This document shows, piece after piece, positions 53,986 through 64,000 of a stretch of 64,000 bases of DNA. The position numbers were made by a program, and so were the translations under genes. The notes below the pieces were generated by a model that worked only from the letters and a program-made list of their open reading frames with translations, did not search any database and was not told the DNA's origin. The DNA comes from Brasenia schreberi (Eukaryota; Streptophyta; Magnoliopsida; Nymphaeales; Cabombaceae), in the NCBI GenBank assembly GCA_036023115.1, contig JAYKKT010000089.1, forward strand, positions 9,217,501 through 9,281,500, read 5' to 3'. Numbering within the stretch: position 1 is the stretch's first letter; every line of letters begins with the position of its first letter.

Positions 53986-54756
53986 ATAATTGCCTTTACC
54001 TTTTATCTTTATTTTCTTTGAATGCTTGAGCTATTTCTTGTGACAATTAATGTTTGTAAGTTGTTGGAATGGAGGGAGCTTGGTAGTATTGAATAACAAT
54101 ATATATTTATTAATTATTTATTTTTTATTATATCAAATATTTATTTCATTTATTTTTTCATATAGGTCAAAATCAAATAGAGTTGGATGAAGAATGAAGA
54201 TGATGGCCAACTGATTTGGTTGTTGAGTTTTATTTGTATTTTGTAATATAGTGGTATTACATTTTGTGATAACCAAAGTAGTAGCCTTTGATGATTGGTA
54301 TTGCATTGTAATAAAGTTTACGTGCCTCAATACTTGTTATCATTTGCAACTTATTTATGTATTTGTTTCACTCTTTTCACTATAATCCTGGTAGTTTGGT
54401 GTTTCAAGAAAGTGAAGTTAACATTTCCCATGAGGAAATCTGTTCTTCATATTACATGTTTGTTCTTCTTGTTACATATTACCTATTACCTGTTTCTAAT
54501 GAGAAAACCTACGCAATCTATTTTCATTGAAATTGACGTGGAGCTTACGTTTTGGATAAAGCTGCTGGGAGCTAGATAAGTAGCTATTTCTCCAGCTATA
54601 TTATTCAGTGCTTTATTATTTGACAAATTGAATGTTCTTGGAGTCACTTTTTACTTGTAACATTTTAACCTTAGATTGATATAAATTTTTTGGCATTTTG
54701 TGATGTTATAGCAAAATCAGCCCTTACGAGATAAGACTACCTAACAAGATCAATCA
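53986..54756. other. Intergenic or SLX1-like intron
   Basis: AT-rich, no recognised coding sequence. The missing GIY-YIG exons of the SLX1-like gene were sought here and not seen. Confidence 0.5.
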
Positions 54757-55459
54757 GTCCTTATGAATGGGAATGGCAACATCCAAGAGAGTCAGTGCCT
54801 TTGAGAGATGCAGCTTCAAAATTGAAATCACTATCTGGAATAGGTGGCAAGATCAAGCTTGCATACACAATGTTGACACTTCCGCCCTGGCAAGGGTAAA
54901 TACTTGAGGCAAACAATTTCTTGTAATTTTGGTTCATATGCTGAATAAAATATAAGACTAACACATTTTTCTACAGGTGCAATCTGCTAGTGAATTTCTT
55001 CTCAACAAAGTACATGAAACACATCGTTGGCTGTCCAACCTTACCGAATCATGTGAAAGCTCAAGTTTTTCCTATGGATAGCTGCCTCGCTATTCAGTAG
55101 GTTGGGTTTTGGATAACGATGTTGAAGATGAGAATGAGAATCCAGATGATTTCAACAATGTAAATTGCGATGGTAGCCTCAATCAGATGGTTAGAATGTG
55201 TAATGGTGATAATCACCCCAATCCTGGAGTTGGTCTTTGGCTTAATAACTGGTCGCCCAATCTGAGCATAACCAAGTTCTATAGAAGCAAAAAAGCTCTG
55301 CAGAGTAAAGTTTTATCAAATAAAGATGAAGCAAAACTGTTTGAGGCTCCTTCAAAATCCACAAGTGATGAAGATCAATCTTCTGTTATTATTTCTCCTC
55401 CTAAACAAGGGCTCATTGGAGAGATGACCCCAACAACGGGCTTGATAATTGCTGGTTGA
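54757..55459 (+). pseudogene. SLX1: SLX1-like structure-specific nuclease, 3' part with frameshift
   Basis: SLX1 is the catalytic GIY-YIG subunit of the nuclear SLX1-SLX4 nuclease, which cuts branched DNA. Only the part after the active domain is seen: exon about 54757-54895 (EWEWQHPRESVPLRDAASKL, LAYTMLTLPPWQ) and exon 54977-55459 (VNFFSTKYMKH, CPTLPNHVKAQV, then DNDVEDENENPDDF in another frame). The exons join in phase with GT-AG borders. One base is missing near 55081, which moves the reading frame and puts a stop at the TAG near 55098. No GIY-YIG domain was found in the 2.7 kb upstream, where a hAT remnant lies. The left border of the first exon is uncertain. Either a truncated duplicate or a gene split by transposons. 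Confidence 0.72.
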
Positions 55460-56685
55460 TATTTTAATGAGTTGTTATTCAAGCATGCTCGTTTCAATAG
55501 TATGTGTGTGTGTTTGTATGCTTTCACTTGAGCAGTTATTATCTTACTATCTTCTTATATTTCTTTGTTGGCTGAATTTACATGTAAAGGTTTGCAACTG
55601 GGGCACTAACTTCTGATAACTTAATTTGTATCAGAGGAACATTGATTTTATGTGAGTGAGTGTGGCTCCCTCACCAGAGGGGTGAATGGTGAACCACTTT
55701 AATGAACATGAACTATATAGGAACACGTAATTGCTACTTCTTTTCAGGGCAAAAAACAACCTGCATATACTTGAAAATAGTACATGCTACATAATAACAA
55801 TATATGTTGCTATTCCAGGAAGTTGTAACTGCTTCTGAGGAACAATTTGATGTATCATGTGCGTATGGCATTCTGTATACTGCTTGAATGATTGAATTAC
55901 ATACATTTTATTTTAAGCAATGCGGAAGGCAAGGTGATGTTACACTAAATGACATCAATCAACGGATTTTGCTCCTTTAGCATCAAATCAAAACAAAAGA
56001 AGAACAAAAAGGCTTCTTCATCATATCCCGCTTCGACATTTTCAAGAAAGACAGAACTCATAAGCAGATTTGGCTTTCTGAATATTGGGGCTAGCTAATA
56101 ATATTTGTTAACTTTTCTCTCATTTTAAGGGTGAGTGCAGATTTGACTTCTTGAATATTAAAAAGATTTTGTCTTGTAATGAACCATTTATTGATCAATT
56201 GGTTGTTATATGAATGCACTATTTTGTAAGTGTTTAGTCCAGATTATTGTGAAGAGTGATGTAAGTGGAATTGTTTAGGTCAACCCGAATAACCCAACCA
56301 AAATAATCTAATTCGATTCGGGTCGGTTGACTGTACATTTTGGTTCAGATTTGATTAGTAAAAATTTGGGTTATTCGGTTCAGTTTGGTATTGATACAAT
56401 TACACCTATGCAAGCAAAAAGAAGCATTCACAAGCTGCCAAACCAAGACAAGCCAGTGACAGGCCAGCCACCTTACCACAGTCAAGCATGGAGTGTCAAT
56501 TTACTCCCACAATTTATACCAGATAAAAGAAAAAGTCAAGTTTGAAGAAAAGAAGTTGATATATTACATATCTAGATTACAATGTAGAAGATAATACTAA
56601 ATGATACACAATTTCCAAACCGAAAAAGGAACACATATTGAAAAAATACTCTGGAGAAAATTATATACTTCGTGTAAACAACAAA
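55460..56685. other. Intergenic with a small inverted repeat
   Basis: No gene is recognised. At 56285-56378 the words ccgaataaccca and tgggttattcgg form a 12-bp inverted pair about 65 bases apart, as in small MITEs. Confidence 0.5.
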
Positions 56686-58998
56686 CAACAACAACAACAA
56701 CAACAACTAAGCCTTTTCCCACACTAGACAGGGTCAGATACATGGATTCTTTGTTTCCACAAATCTCTATCGTATGTCATGTTAGCAGTTAACTCACAAT
56801 AAGTTAGATCATTCTTTATTGTTTATTTCAAACACTTTTGTGGTAGTCCTCTACCTCTTTTAATACTTTCCAAATTTAGTTTTTCATATCTTCTCATAGG
56901 TTCTTTTTGTATATTATTTCTATATGTCCAAACTAAACAATATTCTCTCATTTTATCCTCTATTGGTATCACTCCTAATTTATTTCTAATAACCTCATTA
57001 TGTATACAGTCTTTTCTTTTATGACCCCTCATCCATCTCAACATCTTCATTTATGTCACAAACATCTTTTGTACATGTTGATGATTAATTGCCAACACTC
57101 ATAACCATAAAACATGGCAGGCCTAATTGTTGCTCTATAATATTTACCTTTTAACTTTAATAGTATCTTCTTATCACAAAGAATACCTATTGCACCTCTC
57201 CATTTTAACCAACCAGCATTAATTGTATGCATAACATCTCCATCAATTCTTTCATCACTCTGAAAATTTGACGGTATTTAAAACTTTCCTTTTGGGGGAT
57301 GCAATGTGTGCCAATTTTAATTTTTATGTCTTCTGAAGTAACCAAATGATCAAACTTACATTCCATATATTATGTCTTTGTTCTACTGAGTCGAAGGCTT
57401 TTGCTTTCTAATGTTTCTCTCCATATTTCCAATTTTCTATTACCTTTTTCCTTAGACTCCTCTACTAACACAATGTCATGTGCAAATAACATACACTAAG
57501 GTACTTCATCTTGAATATGTTTTGTTAACTCATTAATCACCATTATAAATAAGTATGGACTTAAAGTTGATCCTTGATATAACCCAATATTAACTTCAAA
57601 GAAGTCTGTCATTCCTTGATGAGTCCTCACACATGTTTTTGCACCATCATACATGTCTCTTATAAGGTTAATTTATGTCAATGGGATACCTATTTTTTCC
57701 ACAGTTCTCCAAAGAACCTTTATCAGTACCCTATCATAAGCCTTTTCTAGAACAATAAATATCATGTGAAGGTCTTTCTTTTTTGCTCTAAAATGTTTCA
57801 TAAGACGTCTCAAAAGATGAATCGCTTCAAGAGTAGATCTGCCTAGCTGAAATCTAAATTGGTTCTCTGTTGTACTTAATACTTGTCTTAACCTACATTC
57901 GATAATTCTTTCCGATAATTTCATAGTATGACTCATTAACTTGATACATCGATAATTCGCATAATTTTGAATGTCTCCCTTGTTCTTATATATAGGTATA
58001 AGTGTACTCGCTCTCCATTCCTCATAAATCTTTTAGTTTCTCCATATTTCATTAAATAGTCTTGTGAGCTAAGTGATTCATATTTCTCTTAGTATTTTCC
58101 AAACTTCTATAGGAATATTGTCTGGTCCTACATATTTACCACCCTTCATATGTTTAAGAGCCTCTTTGACTTCATTCTTTTTAATACGTCGATAGAAATT
58201 ATGGTCTATATACTTTTCTGATTTAGCTAACTCTCCTAAGCTAATACTAACATTTTTATTTCCATTAAAAAGCTTATAAAAATAGTTTTTCCATCTATTT
58301 CTTATATCATCATTTGCCACTAGAATTTTTTCATTCTCATCCTTGATGCATCTAACATAATTAAGATCTTTAGTTTTCTTATCTCTAGCTCTAGCTATCC
58401 TAAAAATATCTCTTTTACCCTCTTTTGAGTTGAGTTTTTTTTTATATAAATCCTCTCAAATTTTAGCTTTTGCTTCACTTACAGCCTTTTTCGCTTCCTT
58501 CTTTGCTTTCTTATAAGCTTCTAAAGTTTCACTAGTTTTCTTAGCATAATATAATTTGTAGCATGCTCTCTTTGTCTTTATTTTATTTTGCACTACTTCA
58601 CTCCACCATCAAGCTTCTTTTTGTACCATCTTTTCAGTTGAATTTTTTATATAAATCCTCTCAAATTTTAGCTTTTGCTTCACTGACGGCATTTTTCGCT
58701 TCCTTCTTTGTTTTCTTATAAGCCTCTAAAGTTTCACTATTTTTCTTAGCATAATATAATTTGTAACATGCCCTCTTTGTCTTGATTTTATTTTGCACTA
58801 CTTCACTCCACCATCAAACTTTTTTTTGTACCGGTACACCTCCCTTAGATACACCTAACACATCTTTCGCCACTTTCCTGATATGTATAGCCATATTGTT
58901 CCACATATCACAGGGTGTACCAACATAATTCCAAACATATCCTTGAAGGACTTTATGTTTAAATATATCTTCTTTCTCACTTTTGAGGTTCCACCTAA
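56686..58998 (-). mobile_element. RTE-clade LINE, copy F, old and internally duplicated
   Basis: A reversed, more diverged copy with a (TTG)n tail at 56686-56706. Broken RT pieces lie at 58078-58320 ([13 protein letters not shown]), 57673-57936 ([10 protein letters not shown]) and 56823-57050. It carries many stops and indels. A segment of about 195 bases in the 5' part of the retained region is present twice (about 58428-58623 and 58625-58818). It ends at the 5' side in the NLKSEKED region. Confidence 0.9.
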
Positions 58999-60149
58999 CA
59001 CATCTGATAAACACTATCAGGCCGGTGTTAGTTGAAAAAGAAGACCGTCTTCTTTCCTTTTCTTTTAAATTCTACAGCCTACAACCAGGTTCAAGTGTAA
59101 CCAAATTATTAAATGGCCAAACTATCACTAAAGCTTGTCACAAGTACACTTTGCAGCAGTAATACTGATCGAAAGTTGAAATACCTAATCATGTATCAGA
59201 TTCGCATTATAAATTGTGTTTTCTGTTCAGCAGTTTAGGTTCATAAATAATGCAGCATTTCCATTATTTTTCCATTTCTTTTTCCATTTCATGCCTCATG
59301 AAGTTGATTGATCACTTTTAGGCACCAAATAATAAATGGATAAAATGGATTCAGAAGCGTGTGGTTCAATAGATTGTATTCACTTCTGGGTGTTTTGAAT
59401 TTAATTATCTTTATTTCAGCTGTAGACATTCTGGGGGCATGAAACAACAAATTTGATGGTAATGAACCACTGCACAGCCATATTTGTTGTACAGACATGA
59501 ACACGATGAAATATGATGTACTCGGTTGACATGCAACAACAGTAAGAGTCAAAAGCACTCCTGATAGATTTGATCATCATAAAAGGCAGATCCAAAATAA
59601 GGAGAAAGTAGAACACCAATGACAACGACCCGTTAAAACCACATTATAGACCAATGCATCTTGGTTAAAAGAAAATAATAGTGGCCTCCAGAAAAACGGT
59701 GCTCTTTCATTATGTTTGCTGCATCATGTTCTTATTGCTAACTTTTTGACACCGAAAGGCATCTCCATATAAACAAGGATGTAGAACATCAAGACCAAAA
59801 GAAAGGAAAGTACCCGTTTCTTGAACAGTCTCAAAGTAAGAACAATGAGGTCTCGGTGCTTGCAGAAAACAGAAAGCAATTTAAGACAGAACAAAAGCCA
59901 AGGATAACCTGGGGAAGAGGTTCTTCTTTATTTCATAAATCAATCTACCTTTAAATGTTGTAAAGGTGGTTACACATAATACATCAAATTATGTTGTAGT
60001 TGGTAGAATGTTGATGATTGCATTTGTTTTGGATACCATCTGCTGCACATGATATATATTTGATGATTAAAGATATTAGAGAGACAAACAAATTATATAT
60101 ATTACATGTGATGAGATATTTTACTAGAAAAAATACACACATAAACCCG
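58999..60149. other. Intergenic, nothing recognised
   Basis: AT-rich with short ORFs only; no family is recognised. Confidence 0.5.
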
Positions 60150-61335
60150 TAGTAACCAATTTTGCTACTAGATTCTTAACATTGGATAACTTATAGGAGT
60201 CAAAAGAACCTCTAAAGTCTATATGGTTATTTATGAACAATACAAAAAATGTCCTTTATCAAATAGTACTTAAGAGAAGAAATCTAAAGCAATAATTTGG
60301 CAACTTATATTTTGAAGGGTATTAGTTTTTCACTTAGAACAATGAGTCCCTTTGTAGATGTTTTAAGTATGGTAGATAGTGATGAAAAATCCGTCATTGG
60401 TTGTATTTATGAGAAGGTGAATCGTGTAAAGAAGTCAATAAAAGTACATAAATATTTCAAAGTTATGTATTGTTAATTTTTACCCTTTTACTTAGTTGAA
60501 TTAGTTATGTGTTCTTAATCTTATAAAAGATTTGTCTTGTTTATATGTTAACTGAAAGAACAATGAAGAATAAAATACTTTTATTTAGGAGATCATAGGC
60601 AAAAGATGAGGCAAATGCATAAGTCATTTGGTGCATTATATCTTAATCTAGGATTGTATTATGATTATGATGGGATATAATATAATGCTGAAATTAAATG
60701 TGATATGTTTCAAGTTATAGTTATACTTATACGAAGTAACGAAGAACAACAACAAATCACTCGGCAACTTATGAGTTATTGAAGTGTCGCGAGTAGTTTT
60801 AGACTAGAATTAACTATAAGTTTGAGGAAAGCATATACATAAGGTAATTAATTCAAGCAACTTTTCTTTATTTTATTAATATATGATTTATGGTTTTTAA
60901 ATTTGATTAATTTATTATTTATACATGTTTTCTGTCATAGCTGAATAGTGGATGACTTTCTACTATGGATGCTCACGAGTTTTGAGTCTTATTTGTAGTA
61001 TCACCCTATGTGAACACAACTAGAGTACCTTTGAAATGTAAAGGATTATACTTAATTATTTATAATAAAATAAAATTAAAGCTTTTTATTTGGTTAACGA
61101 CTTTCCTTAATTCTTTTTCTTATCTTATATTCATATGAAGAAGCGGAATCTATTATTGTAGCAAAAGCTTAATGATAAGTTTTATTATAATGAAAAACTA
61201 AGAAAAATGTACGAAGAGAGGAAAGCTAATGAAACAAATTTTGATCCTATCATGTTGGCATAAGTTGAAGATCATGATGAATATACTATTGATGATGAGT
61301 TTGTTGATAATGCACTTATATGGTAAAATGTGGAT
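60150..61335 (+). mobile_element. hAT-type (DUF659/dimerisation) transposase remnant
   Basis: Decayed pieces in order: AVTNFATRFLTLDNL (about 60150), PLVDVLSMVDSDEKSVIGC and IYEKVNRVKKSIK (about 60350-60450), then QKLNDKFYYNEKLRKMYEER and NFDPIML (about 61150-61260). The order and spacing fit plant hAT-like transposases of the DUF659 group, a different subfamily from the remnant at 52.8 kb. Stops are frequent, and no terminal repeats were found. Confidence 0.62.
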
Positions 61336-64000
61336 ATAGCATATGAAGCATCAAGAGGAAGAATTGTATAAAGAAGATATAGCACATGAAAGTGATAAAA
61401 AAGGTAAAGCAAGGAAAATAATAAAATGCTTATGAAATGTGAAGAACAAAAATTTAATTTTGAAGAAATAAATGATTAGGAACATCCACATCCATATCAA
61501 AAGTACTGCACGAAAAACAAACAAAGGAATCCTATAGAGAAAGAGATTCGAGGGACAAAGATTTCGAGAAAAATCAAGGCAGCCAATCGAGGTACTCAGA
61601 CAGAGAGAGAGAGAGAGAGTAGACACGTAAACGGCCGTTTCTAATTTATTACGAGCCGAATTATATATATCCTAAAATTCCTTTTTATATCATCTCTCCC
61701 TTGACTGAAATTCGCTTCTTGAAATTTCTGAGTCAGCCAACAGACCTGGACCTGAGAGTGGCCCCCATCAACGTGGATCCGGTTTCGTTGGTGGGCCTGC
61801 GCTTCCTGTTTCTACCTGGATTTTGGATCTCGAATGAAATGGTGCAATGGATCCGATTGGTTGGTGGACCGGGGCTTCGAGATTCTAACAGGATTTAGGT
61901 TTTGGATTGGGATCCTGAAATTGACGCAAACAGTGAGGATCTCCAGGCTCTTTTTTGAGGCTTTCACCAATTAGTTCTTGTTTTCTTTTTGAAAATCAAA
62001 CCTTACCAGATGCACCCTTGGGGATCGAACTTGTAGCCTACTTGAAAACACCACCCACTTTTTTCTTGGTTACAATGCGAGCCCGAAGCTTGACACACAC
62101 ATGATGCATGCACCCCCAAAGCTGAACACACACATGTTACAATGTGGGGTTATCTCCATCATTCTTTTCTTTTTTTTCCTTTTTGTGCCCATTATCTAGT
62201 TAACAAGCATTTAATTTTCCTCATAAAATTGATTTTTGGATATCAAATTCATCTTACAAATCTGAACCCATGCCCAACCCGAATTATGCATAGCCCAATT
62301 AGATAGATCCGGTTCTTCGGCGGTCCAGGATGGCTTGAACCCATTGATCATGGGGCGGACAACTCAAGAATTTTAGTCATAATCTCTCACCGGTCGATCG
62401 ACACAACGCCCGGGTTGTTTGTCACCATTTAGGGCACATTTGCTTCTTATGTTGAATTAAAAACACATCAAGAGGTGATTTTCATTCTCATGTGATTTGT
62501 GGTGAACCAAACATGATATTTGGGTCTCAGGCACCAATGCTAATGTGTAACTCAGAATCATCTATCAACAACCCGAGTGTAGAATCCAAAAGTCTGAAAG
62601 AGGGGCATGCAGAGATTAGCCCACGGAAAATGCTTAGTGTGGGGTGAACGATGTTTTATAACTCACAAGTTCAACCGTGTGTCATGGGCGTTTGGTTCCC
62701 CGGACCGTGCATGCATGTGTAATTGTAATCAGAACAAATTAAAAGCAGAAAATTGTGAAGCCCACGGTTGAATCCATGGAATAAAATAGATTTAATTGTA
62801 ATCCATGGAAGAAGCTTCGAGAAATGTAATCGTAACCGTCAAATTAGCATCTTTAAGTTCCATTTTTCGATTGACATCTTCAATCTCAGCTCTTGATCTC
62901 CTGCTGCTAATAAGGATTGAAGCTCAGCCGTTGATGCAGGACCACTTAAATACCAATGTAGAAGTAGTAGATGCATAACCCTGATGAGTCTTTTTCTAAT
63001 GTCCGGGGTATGTTGGGGAGGTTGAAGCGGCGTGAACGCCTTTGGTGTCGAGCTCATGACCTTCAATGTATGGGCCAACCCTCTAGCCAGATGATCTATT
63101 GATAGTTGTGCACTATAATAAGCTCTTTGAAATAGAGGATTGGATCATATTCATGGATTATTCTCGATTTAGCAAGGCACTCCGAGTTAGGCCTTAATTG
63201 CTTAAGCCTTTCTTCACTCTATCCCAAATTAAAGAAAAGAAAGAAAGAACTTGTAAGAGAACCGATTCAAACCGAACCAAACAGATGGTTCCAGTTTGGT
63301 TTGATCCTGAACCACATTCTATTTATTTTAGGGTTTCACTGAATTTCGAGTATTATGTCATCATATTATTTATATTTATGGTCCCAATTTAATATGTATA
63401 TGAGGTTATAAAACTCATATATAAACTTTTAAACTTATCATGATTTATAAGTCCATAAGATCGAGTCTCCTTAATTGAGAAAACCAACATTGAGAGAGTT
63501 GTACCACTATTAGGCTGACCTGACTCAAACCAGATTAGTCGGGGTCTTTGTGGGCTTCCATACTATAATGGATCTAGAAAATTTAGACTGAGGGAGTGGA
63601 AATATAAGTTACTAATTACCATTACCATGAACTCATTATAGTATAGTTATTTTTATGTACAATAAACTTTTTAATTTTAAAACAATATTTTAACATAAAT
63701 ATAACTACTATTAATCTTTAAATTGATAACCAAACCATCAAAATATTTAACAGTATGACTAAGGTTATGTTCAGATACTATAGGTTAAGACAAAAAAAAA
63801 AGTAATTCTTGGTAGGAAATTATTATTTTATAAGAAGTTTAATGACGTAATATATATCCCATATCATGTATTATAGCTCCTTGGAAAGTAGGTCATAATG
63901 TAAAAGTTAGGTTCAGGTTGACTTACTTTGACACTAATACGAAATGAGACTACATCAAAGACACAAAGCACAACGAGCAATAACCTACTTGGCTAGGGGT
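61336..64000. other. Intergenic, nothing recognised
   Basis: A GA run lies at 61603-61619. A B-box-like aagttcgatcccc with gggtgcatctg lies on the minus strand near 61990-62040, possibly another SINE-like fragment. A short word pair ccgaaccaaac / ggtttgat lies near 63270-63305. No coding region can be supported. Confidence 0.5.

Overview
The window is nuclear DNA of a flowering plant. The evidence is spliced genes with GT-AG introns, chloroplast-targeted proteins, a CASP-like membrane protein, Ty1/copia elements primed by initiator-Met tRNA, hAT transposon remnants and many copies of an RTE-type LINE. I cannot name the lineage.

Layout. 1-12.6 kb is repeat-rich: an RTE LINE cut by the window edge, TA/CT microsatellites, a GC-rich repeat block, tRNA-derived SINE-like copies, a locally duplicated LINE 3' end and a longer 5'-truncated LINE. 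12.98-16.3 kb holds an intact three-exon CASP-like gene. Its second intron carries an antisense OBERON-like gene fragment and a 5S rRNA-derived retroposon whose tail matches the 3' end of the local LINE. 17.2-19.95 kb holds an intact four-exon gene for a chloroplast alkenal/enone oxidoreductase (AOR-like, 386 residues).

22.0-45.8 kb is one minus-strand locus: an EXECUTER 2-like gene in 11 exons. It is stretched to 23.8 kb by a 12-kb intron holding two copia elements and a 7.2-kb intron holding a truncated copia element and a near-intact full-length LINE. The coding sequence looks broken: a frameshift in exon 2, a stop in exon 6, a lost splice acceptor at exon 9 and a one-base phase error at exon 11.

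47.3-51.74 kb is a minus-strand SIS3-like RING E3 ligase gene whose first four and last two exons are recognisable. The middle exons are missing, and that space holds a LINE/copia junction. 54.76-55.46 kb is the 3' part of an SLX1-like nuclease gene with a frameshift. The rest (52-64 kb) is intergenic DNA with two decayed hAT transposases and an old LINE.

Two host genes on the left are therefore intact, while three consecutive genes on the right are broken or incomplete. This pattern fits a duplicated segment being lost piece by piece, though sequencing error cannot be excluded for the single-base indels. The most unusual items are the 5S/LINE chimera, the EXECUTER-like decay series, and the palindromes carrying an AACGG core that recur in the LTRs of all four copia elements.
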